From Candidatus Coprocola pullicola (lineage in GTDB: Bacteria; Bacillota; Clostridia; Lachnospirales; Anaerotignaceae): 37,338 bases of DNA. Where the stretch lies: contig DVLQ01000157.1 in the NCBI GenBank assembly GCA_018715395.1, positions 1 to 37,338 on the forward strand, given 5' to 3'. A program made the position numbers and the translations under genes. The notes under the pieces were generated by a model that worked only from the letters and a program-made list of their open reading frames with translations, ran no database searches and had not been told where the DNA came from. Below are positions 14,774 through 24,189 of this stretch, one piece after another (position 1 is the stretch's first letter; each line of letters starts with the position of its first letter).

Positions 14774-14810
14774 ATCATTGCAAAAAATAATATTTTTGAA
14801 ATGTCATCAT

Positions 14811-16865
14811 CTAATCCAATTGAAACTTACTAACCAGTTCTTTTAATACATGAGCTTGTCCTGACAATTCTTCACTGGCCGCCGCGCTTTCTTGTGCTGT
14901 AGCAGAATTTGTTTGTACTACACTGGAAATTTGGTCTGTACCTATTACAACTTGTTTAATATCTTTATCTTGTTGTTCAAAATTTTTGGTAATTTCATTT
15001 GTTTTTGCTGCAACTGCATTTACACCTTCAAAAACTCTTTGGAAAGAATATGCTGTTTCATCTGCAATTTCTTTTCCATTTTTTGCTGCAATAAGTGCTT
15101 TTTCAATCAACTCAGCCGTATGCTTTGAGGCTTGGCTTGTTTTGTTTGCCAAGTTTCTTACTTCATCTGCTACCACAGCAAAGCCCTTTCCGGCGGCTCC
15201 TGCCCTTGCCGCTTCTACTGCTGCATTTAAAGCAAGTATATTTGTCTGAAATGCAATATCTTCAATTCCTTTTATAATCTTTTCAATCTCTAAAGATGTT
15301 TGGCTAATATCTTTCATAGCAGAAAGCATATTTTTCATTTTTTGGTCGCCCATTTGTATTTCTTTTACAACCATAGTCAATTCATCATTTGCCAATTCCA
15401 TATTATGTGTGCTTTCATCTATTTTTTGGGACATTTCATTTAAAGAGGCTACCAATTCTTCTATACTGGAAGCTTGCTCTGTAGAGCCTTGCGCTAAATT
15501 TTGAGCTCCAATGGATACTTGATTTGCGCCGCTATTTACTTGATCTGCTGTTTGTACAATAGCAGTCATAGTTTGAGAAAGGCTGGAACGAATATGCAAT
15601 AATGCAATTTTTACTTTGGCAAAATGACCTTTATAATCATGTTGTAATGTAAACATTAAATTTCCTTTTTCTATCTCTCCCAATATCAAGGCAATTTCAT
15701 CTATATAATCCACATATACTTTCAAACTTTCTACAATAGCAGAAATCCCCTCCGCCAACATACCGACTTCATCACTGCTTTTTACATCAACAGTAGTATT
15801 TAATTGTCCATCTGCTAATTTTTTTGTAATATGAGCCAGCTTTTTCACAGATCTTGTAATAATTTTTCCAAAGAAAATAATTACAACACTTAATACAATA
15901 ATACAAAGTACAAAATATAGCACAATAATTCTTTGCACTTCTTTCATATATGCGGAAAATTCCTCCTCCGGCAATACACTCATCACCATATAATTGAAAT
16001 CCTCTAAATAAGCGATACTTCCATAAAAAACATCATTGTTATAGCTGTATTGCATACTTTCTACAGCTTGACCATTTAATAAAGCATCTTTAACATTTTG
16101 AGAATAACTACTTTGAGAAATATTTTTTAAAATCAAACTGTTATCCGGATGATAAATCACATTATCTTGTGTGTCTACTACTGTAATATAACCAGTATCT
16201 CCAATTTGTATTTCAGATAAAGCCGTTGTTAACTTATTTAAGGAAATATCCATGCCAAAAAGACCTGCCACCTGTCCATCAAAATACACCGGAGCCGCTA
16301 CCGAAACAATCAAATCGCCGCTTACAACATCTTCATAGGCTCCTGTCAAAACTGTTTTTTGTTGTTTTACAGCATCATACCATTGACGAGTTGTCGCATC
16401 AAAATTAGGCGGGGTCATAAATGAGCCATCTGATTGAAGCACTTCATTTGTTTTAGCATTCATCAACCATGTATAAATCACTTCTTCCGGCTGAGAGGCT
16501 TGGATATCCTGCAAAGTCTTTAATGTATCTGACTGCAGTTGAGACGCCGCAAAAGTATTTGCTTCCCACCCTGTGATGGCAGTCAATATAGGTTGAGAAA
16601 CAGCTGTTACTTCACTTACTCCATAAAATTTTTGAAAATAACCATCTACTTGTTCTGCTGCACGATTGGATTCTGAAGCAATATAATTGTTATCCAAAGT
16701 TGTAACAATATCTGAAACACGCCTATCTAGTTGAATTCCTACAAAAATCAATATGATAATAAGGGGAATCAATATTCCCATCAATAGCTTAGGCAATATT
16801 CCTAGTCTTACTTTTGATTGTTCTAAATGAAAATGTTCTTTCCATTTTTGAAATTTTACTTCCAT
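14811..16865 (-). CDS. Methyl-accepting chemotaxis protein with dCache sensor
   Basis: This 684-residue receptor signals through CheA/CheW. A membrane helix at about 27-47 is followed by an extracellular dCache_1 domain (about 55-300), a second helix at 312-333, a HAMP domain (334-388), a further linker that looks like a second HAMP, and the cytoplasmic signalling coiled coil. The conserved hairpin tip reads [20 protein letters not shown]. In the sensor R160-x-W162-Y163, Y177 and D206 fit the published amino-acid-binding dCache motif, so the ligand may be an amino acid. No CheB/CheR pentapeptide is visible at the C-terminus. I start it at ATG 16865 with GGGGAGG upstream. It stands alone, without che or flagellar neighbours. 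Confidence 0.93.
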   Translation of the reverse strand: MEVKFQKWKEHFHLEQSKVRLGILPKLLMGILIPLIIILIFVGIQLDRRVSDIVTTLDNNYIASESNRAAEQVDGYFQKFYGVSEVTAVSQPILTAITGWEANTFAASQLQSDTLKTLQDIQASQPEEVIYTWLMNAKTNEVLQSDGSFMTPPNFDATTRQWYDAVKQQKTVLTGAYEDVVSGDLIVSVAAPVYFDGQVAGLFGMDISLNKLTTALSEIQIGDTGYITVVDTQDNVIYHPDNSLILKNISQSSYSQNVKDALLNGQAVESMQYSYNNDVFYGSIAYLEDFNYMVMSVLPEEEFSAYMKEVQRIIVLYFVLCIIVLSVVIIFFGKIITRSVKKLAHITKKLADGQLNTTVDVKSSDEVGMLAEGISAIVESLKVYVDYIDEIALILGEIEKGNLMFTLQHDYKGHFAKVKIALLHIRSSLSQTMTAIVQTADQVNSGANQVSIGAQNLAQGSTEQASSIEELVASLNEMSQKIDESTHNMELANDELTMVVKEIQMGDQKMKNMLSAMKDISQTSLEIEKIIKGIEDIAFQTNILALNAAVEAARAGAAGKGFAVVADEVRNLANKTSQASKHTAELIEKALIAAKNGKEIADETAYSFQRVFEGVNAVAAKTNEITKNFEQQDKDIKQVVIGTDQISSVVQTNSATAQESAAASEELSGQAHVLKELVSKFQLD

Positions 16866-17229
16866 AAAAAAATGCCTCCCCAAATACGCAATGTTGTATC
16901 AATCACAAAAAAATAACTAACTACATTGAAACTTGATACTGATTTTTATAAAAGCTTCAATACATTAGTTTATTTTGAAAAAAACCTTACCTGCTTTGAT
17001 CTATTTTTCAAAGCTATATTATTAATCATCATAAAATATCAATCCCTCCTATACAAAAACTATAGTTTAACTATATCAAACATGACTATTATAGTAAAGA
17101 TATCTTTATATAAAACATAAAAATTTGTCTATAATTGTCAAAAATATGCTATGTATACAGTCCATTTTTTGTCAATCAGAACCACGACTAAATGACAGCT
17201 CTATCAGAGCATATAAAATAGCCAACACC
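16866..17229. other. Upstream region of mcp
   Basis: About 360 AT-rich bases without a supported gene. A short palindrome TATAGTTAAACTATA at about 17061-17076 lies upstream of a GGAGGG sequence and could be an operator or part of a promoter. No clear sigma-28 box was found for the chemotaxis gene. Confidence 0.5.
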
Positions 17230-17735
17230 TAAATAACGTCTGCTTTCATTTCATTCAAGCTTTGATGATATCATTATCTGCTACTGTTAAAAGCGTCTTG
17301 CTATTGCTTTGCAATTTGACTTGTGTTCTATTTGCTCTTGCTTTTGTTGTTCTCTTATATATTTACTGCATTTAGACCAACTGTACTCATATAGTGGTCG
17401 CCCAAAAATTTCTATTTCCAAATTTATATTTTAAGTTTGCGTGTCAGTCAAATAACATTATGATACTCTTTCCTTTCAAATACCTCATAAATGATGATAC
17501 GCTCAGGTGGTATCTCTATACATCATCCGGCAGCCATGCTCTTCTATAATTTTGCTTTCCATTCACACAAATTTTTTATTATTTTTTGGATATCTTCACT
17601 CAATTTAGATTAAATAATTTTTTTCTGTACTTTGGAGTAAAAACGATATCATACTTGCACACTCATTTTGTATGGGTTAACCTTTTCTCTTACTCATAGA
17701 GCGAGCGATTGCGAAAGACTGCTTTGCAATCTTTG
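17230..17735 (-). pseudogene. tnpA: Decayed IS200/IS605-type tnpA remnant
   Basis: Read on the minus strand across several frames, the fragments YRFYSKVQKKI, KLSEDIQKIIKNLCEWKA, IPPE, VFERK, RKLKI and MSTVGLNAVNI line up with the order of an IS200 transposase (YRKK, LCEWKGV, IPPKxSVSSFMGYLKGK, NLKYKFGNRNFW, YYVDTVG). Frameshifts and stops occur throughout. A hairpin GATTGCGAAAG/CTTTGCAATC lies at 17707-17732 near the 5' side. The right-end side near 17280-17310 resembles those at 8.2 and 24.3 kb. Confidence 0.65.
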
Positions 17736-17750
17736 ATACTAAAGTCATAA

Positions 17751-17776
17751 TAAAAAAGACGAGATATCTCTCGCCT
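17751..17776 (-). terminator. Terminator of the darA-holB operon
   Basis: On the minus strand GGCGAGA (17775-17769) pairs with TCTCGTC (17764-17758) and is followed by TTTTTTATTATG. It lies about 25 bp past the last gene of the operon. Confidence 0.8.
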
Positions 17777-17799
17777 TTTAAACACATTCTAATTTGCTA

Positions 17800-18189
17800 T
17801 TACAATTGTTCCATTTCTTCTATTTTATCTAATTCATGGGCAATGATTTGGTTTTGGGTTTTAATGCATAACAAATCCATTTTACTTTTTCCTATCAGTT
17901 CTCCTTCAATAACCTTTTTTTGTATTGTTGTAATTCTTATTTTCATTCCTCTATGAAATACTCTTCCTTGGAAATATATGGTATCAATAGGGAATAATTC
18001 ACGACATTTTGCCATCAATCTTTCTAAATCCATTATTTTATAATCTATTGATATCATTTGTCGTTGTTTCATTTTTTTAATACTTTCTTTTAATGTGCTT
18101 ATTCGTAATATAATACTTGTGACAAAATATGCTAATATAGCTGTCAAAAGCCAATCATATATGGTAAAAGTACTAAACAGTTCTTTCAT
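17800..18189 (-). CDS. Membrane-anchored hypothetical protein, 129 aa
   Basis: I do not recognise the family. One N-terminal transmembrane helix (about residues 12-30, YDWLLTAILAYFVTSIILRI) is followed by a short basic coiled-coil stretch (ESIKKMKQRQ) and a cytoplasmic beta-rich domain (IDTIYFQGRVFHRGMKIRI, KVIEGELIGKSKMDLLCIK). The latter pattern, with paired short strands and a G-E-L turn, could be a small barrel. It sits 17 bp after the PLP decarboxylase gene at the end of the housekeeping operon, in front of its terminator. Confidence 0.7.
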   Translation of the reverse strand: MKELFSTFTIYDWLLTAILAYFVTSIILRISTLKESIKKMKQRQMISIDYKIMDLERLMAKCRELFPIDTIYFQGRVFHRGMKIRITTIQKKVIEGELIGKSKMDLLCIKTQNQIIAHELDKIEEMEQL

Positions 18190-18206
18190 ATTGCCTCACT
18201 TCCTTT

Positions 18207-19619
18207 TTATTCACTCTCTGCCAATACTGTTATATTTTTTAAGGCAGTATCTTGACAGCCCACAAAAGAAACGCCTGCTTTTTGCAATAAAATACTTTTT
18301 TGTATTTTTTCTTTGGTAATCACCTCTCCGGGCGCCAAAATCGGCGCTCCCGGCGGATAAGGTATAATAAACTCTCCACAAACATGATTTTCACTTTCTA
18401 AAAAAAGAATTTCCTTTTTTTGAGCAAAATATGCCCTTCTGGGTGTTGTTTTTATAATAGGGGGGCAATCACCTTCTTCTATTTTTGAAAAGATATGTTT
18501 TTTTGTTTTAGAAAGCTGTTTGTCTATTTTTTCAATAGCTTCTACCAAACGGCAAAAGCCTTCTTTTGTATCTGCAGGACTTGTCATGGCTATGCTGTAC
18601 GAAAGAGAACCCATTTCCATTTCTATAGCAAAATTCCTTCTTAATAAATCATTGAGTTGTATACCTGTTATATTTTCTTTAGGCAATTGTAATACAATTT
18701 TTCCTCTATCTCTATCAAAGCCTGCTTTTTGTAACACTACAATATTTTCTAAATTACTGGCTCTTTTATAAAACCATTGTAGTTTTTTTACATAGCTTTC
18801 AAACTCTTTTTTTCCTTGTTTTTGCAACCAACCACAGCAAGCGTCCATAGCTGCCAAAAAAAGATAGGAGGGGCTGGAACTTTGTACCATAGAAAGCGCT
18901 TGTTGAATTTTTTTTCTGTCCGCTCTTTTTCCCTGTATATGAAGCAAGGCTGTTTGTGTAGGGCTGGGCAATGTTTTGTGCAAACTTTGTATTACAATAT
19001 CTGCACCTTGTTGCAGAGCTGTTTTAGGAAAAAAATCATGAAATTTCATATGACTTCCATGTGCTTCATCTACAATTAATACCATATTTTTTTGATGAAG
19101 AAAATGAGCGATATTCTCTATATCTGATGTAATCCCTTCATAGGTAGGACTTGTCAACAAAAGCGCTTTTGCATTAGGATATTTTTCTATAGTTTTTTTT
19201 ACTTGTTCTATTGTTATACTGCCAAAAAGTTCTTTCCCTTTTAACATTTCCGGCAATATATAGATAGGCTTTGCACCGGAAAATATCAACCCACTGTAAA
19301 CACTTCTGTGACAATTTCTGGCTATGAGTATTTCTTGGTTTTCATTACAACAAGACATCATTGCTGCCAAAATACCACTTGTAGAACCATTTATAAGAAA
19401 AAAACTTTCCTCTGCTCCAAAAACACCGGCGCACCTTTTTTGAGCGTTCAATAAAATGCCTTCCGGCTTATGAAGATTATCAAATCCTTCTATCTCTGTA
19501 ATATCCTGCCTCATCATATCGGAAAATATGCCCAATCTTCCGCCTTTATGTCCCGGCATATGAAAAGGATATTTTCCACTTTTTGTATGACGTTTTAATG
19601 CCTGCCAAAGTTCCATCAT
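18207..19619 (-). CDS. Orn/Lys/Arg decarboxylase-like PLP enzyme (YaaO type)
   Basis: This 470-residue fold-type I PLP enzyme belongs to the basic amino-acid decarboxylase family; its substrate cannot be read. It has the N-terminal FHMPGHKGG motif, NGSTSG (77-82) for phosphate binding, DEAHGSH at 184-190 (Asp184 to the PLP nitrogen), and the PLP lysine Lys215 in QSLHKTLPSPTQ. It is short compared with the inducible decarboxylases and lacks their wing domain, as in Bacillus YaaO/SpeA. The C-terminal part has PYPPGAPILAPGE. Its start overlaps the stop of the upstream gene, so they are coupled. In Bacillus, yaaO also lies beside the darA-holB block. Confidence 0.88.
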   Translation of the reverse strand: MMELWQALKRHTKSGKYPFHMPGHKGGRLGIFSDMMRQDITEIEGFDNLHKPEGILLNAQKRCAGVFGAEESFFLINGSTSGILAAMMSCCNENQEILIARNCHRSVYSGLIFSGAKPIYILPEMLKGKELFGSITIEQVKKTIEKYPNAKALLLTSPTYEGITSDIENIAHFLHQKNMVLIVDEAHGSHMKFHDFFPKTALQQGADIVIQSLHKTLPSPTQTALLHIQGKRADRKKIQQALSMVQSSSPSYLFLAAMDACCGWLQKQGKKEFESYVKKLQWFYKRASNLENIVVLQKAGFDRDRGKIVLQLPKENITGIQLNDLLRRNFAIEMEMGSLSYSIAMTSPADTKEGFCRLVEAIEKIDKQLSKTKKHIFSKIEEGDCPPIIKTTPRRAYFAQKKEILFLESENHVCGEFIIPYPPGAPILAPGEVITKEKIQKSILLQKAGVSFVGCQDTALKNITVLAESE

Positions 19620-20113
19620 TATATACTCACTACCTTTATTTCATGTTGACAATAAGGCAGTACTTTTTCCAGCAAATCTTTTGTATCCATAACAATGGTA
19701 GCCGTATTGACGCAGGGGTGCATTGCCACTTTTTCCATAGACAGCACCCCTTCATCTATCAAAAAATGTACTTTCTTTTCTGTATCAAACAAAAGCCCTA
19801 ATGGGCTGACCGCTCCGGGACGAATTTTTAAATATTCCCACATAGGTTCTTCTCCTGCAAACGTCATACGAGGCGTTCCTACTTGCTTGGATACTTTTGC
19901 TGTGTGAAACTTTTTTTGACCTTCCATAAAAAGTAAATAAAATTCTGTTTGATGTTTTGCAGATAAAAATAAATTTTTACAAATGGGAAATCCCATTTTT
20001 TCATCTAATGCCTTTGCACCTTCAATGGTATACAAAGGCTCATGGTCATATTTTATGTAACAAATATTTAATTGTTGCAGTATTTGATATACTTTTTGTT
20101 CTATCTCTTGCAT
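19619..20113 (-). CDS. ProX/YbaK-type aminoacyl-tRNA editing deacylase
   Basis: This 164-residue protein matches stand-alone editing domains of the ProX (PrdX) kind, which clear mischarged tRNA-Pro (usually Ala-tRNA-Pro). Landmarks are YDHEPLYTIEGAKALDEKMG, CKNLFLSAKHQTEFYLLFM with the likely substrate lysine in the KVSKQVG strand, RPGAVSPLGLLFD and HPCVNTATIVM. The length is that of the family. It begins 2 bp after rsmI and overlaps the decarboxylase start. The exact amino-acid specificity is inferred from family only. Confidence 0.87.
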   Translation of the reverse strand: MQEIEQKVYQILQQLNICYIKYDHEPLYTIEGAKALDEKMGFPICKNLFLSAKHQTEFYLLFMEGQKKFHTAKVSKQVGTPRMTFAGEEPMWEYLKIRPGAVSPLGLLFDTEKKVHFLIDEGVLSMEKVAMHPCVNTATIVMDTKDLLEKVLPYCQHEIKVVSI

Positions 20114-20115
20114 TT

Positions 20116-20967
20116 TTACACTTCCTTATTCTTGATAACGGCATAGATTTCTCTTTTAGAAACGCCTCTGTCTTTTGCCACCTGTTTCATTGCCTCTTTT
20201 TCGGAGATACCCTTTTGTATATATTGCTGCAAATGCTCTGCAATGGATAATTTTTCCCAGCTTTGCTGTTCTCTTCTTTTTTGTTCTTCCAGTGAAAAAC
20301 CTTCTATCACTAATACAAATTCCCCCTTGGGAGGGTTTGCACTGTAGTATGCAATCTGTTCTTGTATGGTATCTTTTCTCACTTGTTCATATTTTTTGGT
20401 CAATTCTTTTATTGTTGCCACTATTCTTTGTTTACCCATTATTTCTGAAAGTTCTTGCAATGTATGTACCAATCTATGAGGCGCCTCATACAATACCATT
20501 GTACGATGTTCTTTTTGTAATGTTTGCAGTATTGTTCGTCTTTGTTTTTTTTCAGAAGGCAAAAAACCTTCAAATACAAACCGACGAGTATCCAGACCTG
20601 AAAGCACCAATGCTGTAATCACAGCAGACGCTCCCGGTACCACTGTTACAGCAATTTCTTTTTCATAGCAAAGCTTCACAAAATCCGCCCCCGGGTCCGA
20701 TATGCCCGGCATACCGGCATCTGTTACCAGAGCCATATTTTCTCCCTTTTGTACTCTTTCAATGAGTTTGATTCCCTTTGTCTGTTTATTATGTTCGTGG
20801 TAGCTTGTCATAGGTGTTGTAATCTCAAAATGATTTAATAACTGTAACGTATGACGTGTATCTTCTGCCGCAATAAAATCCACTGTTTTTAATATATTTA
20901 ATACACGCAGACTCATATCTTGCAAATTACCTATAGGAGTACCACAAAGGTACACTGTCCCAGACAT
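20116..20967 (-). CDS. rsmI: 16S rRNA (cytidine1402-2'-O)-methyltransferase
   Basis: This 283-residue SAM-dependent enzyme methylates the ribose of C1402 in the decoding centre. It is a tetrapyrrole-methylase-fold protein: GTPIGNLQDMSLRVLNIL at the start, AAEDTRHTLQLLNHF, the SYHEHN motif, TDAGMPGISDPG in the SAM pocket, VVPGASAVITALVLSGL, and the C-terminal small helical domain ending GVSKREIYAVI. ATG 20967 has AAGGAGGAAG in front; an upstream extension is not supported. It follows the trmN6-like gene by 99 bp. Confidence 0.95.
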   Translation of the reverse strand: MSGTVYLCGTPIGNLQDMSLRVLNILKTVDFIAAEDTRHTLQLLNHFEITTPMTSYHEHNKQTKGIKLIERVQKGENMALVTDAGMPGISDPGADFVKLCYEKEIAVTVVPGASAVITALVLSGLDTRRFVFEGFLPSEKKQRRTILQTLQKEHRTMVLYEAPHRLVHTLQELSEIMGKQRIVATIKELTKKYEQVRKDTIQEQIAYYSANPPKGEFVLVIEGFSLEEQKRREQQSWEKLSIAEHLQQYIQKGISEKEAMKQVAKDRGVSKREIYAVIKNKEV

Positions 20968-21066
20968 AACTTCCTCCTTAAAAATATACTTTTTTGCAAT
21001 ATTTATATGATAAAAGCCATTTTGTTGCAACCAAATTGCTTTTTATTTTCTTAATCCAATGCTTTC

Positions 21067-21810
21067 TTATTCATAATAAATTTTTTTTACTTCTTCTGTA
21101 TATGTTCCGTCTTTTTCATAAATAATCAAAGGAGCTTCTACTTTTACCATAGGTTTTCCTCCTTTGCGTCCTTCTATCAGCACCATAGAAGGCGGTTTTT
21201 GTACATAAGAATGGACAAATCGTATTTTTTTTGGTTCTAATTTATATTTTCTCATTTCTATTATAATATCTATCAATCTATGAGGTCTATGAATCATATA
21301 AAACCTTCCATCATTTTTTAACACTTTTGCACTGTTAGATATAATATCTTCCAAAGTGCAAAGCAATTCATGACGTGCAATCGCCTTTGGTGTAAATTCA
21401 TTTTTGAGTCCCCCACCATCATTCATATAAGGAGGGTTTGATGTGACTACATCAAATTTTTGATGACCATATAATATAGAAGCTTGTTTAATATCTCCTG
21501 TATCAATGGTTACTTTATGCTGCAAGCCATTTAATCGTACACTTCTTTTGGCCATTTCCACGCTTTCCGGCTGTATTTCTAATCCTGTAAAGTGACTTCC
21601 CTTGGTTTTTGCTTCCAATAATATAGGAATAACACCCGTGCCTGTTCCCAAATCCAATACCGTTTCTTCTTTTTTTACTTGTGCAAATCCACAGAGCAAC
21701 ACAGCATCCACACCAAAGCAAAACCTTTTTGGGTCTTGTATGAGCAAATATCCATTTCTGTGCAGGTCGTCTATTCTTTCTCCTTGTTTGAGTTCTACAT
21801 TATTCTTCAT
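21067..21810 (-). CDS. TrmN6-like tRNA (adenine-N6) methyltransferase
   Basis: This 247-residue class-I methyltransferase corresponds to Bacillus YabB and E. coli YfiC/TrmN6, which methylate A37 of tRNA1(Val). Motif I is VLDLGTGTGVIPILL, the catalytic NPPY motif is VTSNPPYMND, and the N-terminal DDLHRNGYLLIQDPKRFCFGVDAVLL is typical. I start it at ATG 21810 with GGAGGAGG, overlapping the ricT stop by 11 bp; a longer frame upstream lies inside ricT. The tRNA target is inferred from family. Confidence 0.9.
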   Translation of the reverse strand: MKNNVELKQGERIDDLHRNGYLLIQDPKRFCFGVDAVLLCGFAQVKKEETVLDLGTGTGVIPILLEAKTKGSHFTGLEIQPESVEMAKRSVRLNGLQHKVTIDTGDIKQASILYGHQKFDVVTSNPPYMNDGGGLKNEFTPKAIARHELLCTLEDIISNSAKVLKNDGRFYMIHRPHRLIDIIIEMRKYKLEPKKIRFVHSYVQKPPSMVLIEGRKGGKPMVKVEAPLIIYEKDGTYTEEVKKIYYE

Positions 21811-22666
21811 ATTCCTCCTCCACAATAGGCTTTTGTTTTTTCTGTTTTTTTGCTTTGAGTACTGTAATTTCATCTACACTGTAAAACCCAATGGTAGGAG
21901 GGTCATTTTCTTTTTTTCTCACAGCGGCTTTTACAGTCTGCATCAATACATTTGTAGATAGTATTTCTCCCGAACCGTCTACTGTATCAATAATATCTCC
22001 TACATTTGGCAGTTTTTGGTTAAGTTCTTCATAAACATCTTCTTCATATTTTAAACAACACATCAATCTGCCGCAAATGCCTGATATTTTAGTAGGATTT
22101 AATGATAAACTTTGTTCCTTTGCCATTTTGATAGAAACCGGCTGAAAATCTCCCAAAAAAGTAGCACAGCAAAGAGATCTGCCACAAATGCCTATGCCAT
22201 TTCTCATCTTGGCTTCATCTCTAACGCCAATCTGTCTTAATTCGATACGCATTCTAAAAATAGACGCCAATTCTTTTACCAGTTCTCTAAAGTCCACTCT
22301 GCCATCAGATGTAAAATAAAATATTAATTTTATTTGGTCAAATGTAATTTCTGCATCAATCAATTTCATATCTAATTGATGCTGGGCAATTTTTTCTAAA
22401 CAAATAGCAAATGCTTCTTTTTCTCTTATTTTATTTTTTTCTTCCAATGCCAAATCTTCTTTTGTTGCTTGTCTTTGTACTTTTTTCAAGGGTTGTACAA
22501 TATTTTGTTCGGACACAAATGTATTTTCTTTTATGACTAAGCCGCATTCTATTCCTCTTGCTGTTTCTACAATGGCAAAGCTGCCTCGTTCCAGCTTTAT
22601 GCCATCAGGGTCAAAATAATACATTTTTCCTGCCTTTTTAAAACGTATCCCTACAATTTCTATCAT
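21800..22666 (-). CDS. ricT: RicT/YaaT regulatory complex protein (PSP1 domain)
   Basis: This 288-residue PSP1-domain protein is, in Bacillus, part of the RicA-RicF-RicT complex that steers RNase Y and affects sporulation and biofilm. The cysteine set ICGRSLCC and ICGRLMCCLKYEED, with the REL...IRLRQIGVRDEAK segment, is the family core and binds Fe-S clusters in Bacillus. Residues 1-70 form the first PSP1 half. RicA and RicF are not in this window. It starts 4 bp after holB, as in the Bacillus order. Confidence 0.93.
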   Translation of the reverse strand: MIEIVGIRFKKAGKMYYFDPDGIKLERGSFAIVETARGIECGLVIKENTFVSEQNIVQPLKKVQRQATKEDLALEEKNKIREKEAFAICLEKIAQHQLDMKLIDAEITFDQIKLIFYFTSDGRVDFRELVKELASIFRMRIELRQIGVRDEAKMRNGIGICGRSLCCATFLGDFQPVSIKMAKEQSLSLNPTKISGICGRLMCCLKYEEDVYEELNQKLPNVGDIIDTVDGSGEILSTNVLMQTVKAAVRKKENDPPTIGFYSVDEITVLKAKKQKKQKPIVEEEYEE

Positions 22667-22670
22667 TTAT

Positions 22671-23657
22671 TTAACTCTCCTTTAATTTCATAAGCATCAC
22701 TTCCATAGTCAGCTGAAAATTGCTATTGACAGACAGCTGTTTCTTTGCCTGCCAAATCGCCTTTATTTTTTCTGCAATATCAGCCTCTTGGTATTGTCTT
22801 GCTTGTTTGATAATCAATTCTTTTTTATCTTTTTGTATGATATATTTTATATCTTTGCATTTTTGATAGGCAAGTACATCTCTGTACCATAAATATATAA
22901 TATCTAAAAATTGTTGATTTTCCTTATAAATTTCCAATTCTTTTGCTATAAAAAGTACATCTGCCAGATTTTTTTGTTTCAAAGAGCATATTTTTGCAAT
23001 CATATCTTCTCTCATGGTCGAAAATGTTTCGGAAGAAGCAGTTTCAATTGCCTTTCCTATACTGCCTTGGGCATATTCTGCAAAAATAGTTGCTTGCTCT
23101 TTTTGACCTATATGATTTTGCAAAAGATATTGTTCCACCAGAGGAGTGGGTAAAGGTCTTAGTTTCAATACAATACATCTTGATAATATAGTAGGCAAAA
23201 AATGATCTATATTATTTGTTAAAAGAAATATAATACCATAATAAGGCGGTTCCTCCAATGTTTTAAGCAAAGCATTTTGTGCTGCTATTGTCATAGTATC
23301 CGCTTTTTCTACAATAAATATTTTAAAAGGATATTGATACTGTTTGATTTCCATGTTTTTAATGAGCTGTTCTCTAATATCCTCTACTCCCAATGTTTTT
23401 CCTTTTTGAGAAGAAATATAAAATATATCCGGATGATTTCTGGTATCAAATGTACGACAGCTGTTACACACTCCGCACGGTGTAATAGTTTGTTTTTCAC
23501 ACTGAAGTGTTTTAGCGATAGTATTTGCCAATAATTTTTTTCCTGTCCCTTCTTGTCCATATATGACATATGCATGAGCAATATGCTTTTTTCTGATGGC
23601 ATTTTGTATTTGTTTTTTGATGAGTTCATTTCCTATAATTTCTTCAAATGTATACAT
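22671..23657 (-). CDS. holB: DNA polymerase III subunit delta'
   Basis: This 328-residue clamp-loader subunit helps load the sliding clamp. The AAA+ fold has Walker A GQEGTGKK at 34-41, the zinc-binding cysteines C53, C61, C64 and C67 (TPCGVCNSC), NALLKTLEEPP, and the SRC motif in TILSRCIVLKLRPL that supplies the arginine finger. The C-terminal collar domain is short and divergent, as is common in Clostridia. The gene lies 10 bp after darA and 4 bp before ricT. Confidence 0.93.
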   Translation of the reverse strand: MYTFEEIIGNELIKKQIQNAIRKKHIAHAYVIYGQEGTGKKLLANTIAKTLQCEKQTITPCGVCNSCRTFDTRNHPDIFYISSQKGKTLGVEDIREQLIKNMEIKQYQYPFKIFIVEKADTMTIAAQNALLKTLEEPPYYGIIFLLTNNIDHFLPTILSRCIVLKLRPLPTPLVEQYLLQNHIGQKEQATIFAEYAQGSIGKAIETASSETFSTMREDMIAKICSLKQKNLADVLFIAKELEIYKENQQFLDIIYLWYRDVLAYQKCKDIKYIIQKDKKELIIKQARQYQEADIAEKIKAIWQAKKQLSVNSNFQLTMEVMLMKLKES

Positions 23658-23667
23658 AACATTCCCC

Positions 23668-23994
23668 TTAAAATTTATGGAATTGCTCTACATCTAATAT
23701 AAACACAGTAGCTCCCCCTACTCTTACTTCAATAGGCTTTGGCATAAAACCATGAACACTGCCATAAGGGGCAGGTAATGTTGTAAACTGTGTTCTGCTT
23801 TTACAGTTTGCTTCTAATATGTGCAGTACGCTTTCTACTTTTTGGTCTTCTACACCGGTTAAAATGGTTGTATTTCCTGCTCTTAAAAAACCACCCTTTG
23901 TAGATAATCGTGTTACTTGAAAACCTTCTTCATTTAAATGACTAATCACATTGCCTGCATCATCATCTTGTATAATTGCAACTACTAATTTCAT
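23668..23994 (-). CDS. darA: Cyclic-di-AMP receptor, PII-like (DarA/YaaQ)
   Basis: This 108-residue trimeric PII-like protein binds c-di-AMP. The sequence has MKLVVAIIQDDDAGNVISHL, the nucleotide-contact loop RLSTKGGFLRAGNTTILTG, and the C-terminal VRVGGATVFILDVEQF strand, all diagnostic. It is the first gene of the operon leading into holB, as in Bacillus (there yaaR intervenes, absent here). GGAGGG precedes the start. Its downstream partner in the cell is unknown. Confidence 0.95.
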   Translation of the reverse strand: MKLVVAIIQDDDAGNVISHLNEEGFQVTRLSTKGGFLRAGNTTILTGVEDQKVESVLHILEANCKSRTQFTTLPAPYGSVHGFMPKPIEVRVGGATVFILDVEQFHKF

Positions 23995-24060
23995 AAAGTA
24001 TACCCTCCTTATAAAAATAAAACAATATAATATATCATTTTTTATTGATTTTCTGTTTTT

Positions 24061-24091
24061 ATTATACCATAAATTATAAAAAAGACTTCAA
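24061..24091 (-). promoter_or_regulatory. Probable promoter of the darA operon
   Basis: On the minus strand TATAAT (24066-24061) is preceded at 19 bp by TTGAAG (24091-24086). The -10 box is perfect and the spacing is long. It lies about 67 bp upstream of the darA start. Confidence 0.55.
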
Positions 24092-24189
24092 AAACTTTAT
24101 TTCCATTTTTTCATAATGATATTATATATATATTCTGACTATGTTGTCGCCATATTAAAATAAACCAATACTCATATTCTAAAATCTTT

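Larger units (their letters stand above)
14427..14810. other. Intergenic region with three hairpins between treC and mcp
   Basis: Three strong stem-loops lie here and no credible gene. GAAAAAGCC/GGCTTTTTC at 14490-14513 and AAAGAGATACTAT/ATAGTATCTCTTT at 14634-14663 look like terminators for treC or both strands. ATAACAGCC with its partner near 14750-14773, followed on the minus strand by CTTTTTT, suits the chemotaxis gene. A frame across 14479-14703 encodes the hairpins and has no ribosome site. The stretch between the first two hairpins looks like a dispersed intergenic repeat, but there is no second copy in this window. Confidence 0.6.

Noticed and set aside
16926..17120. 64-codon plus-strand frame upstream of mcp
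   Set aside because: AT-rich chance frame without a ribosome site, opposite the probable mcp leader.
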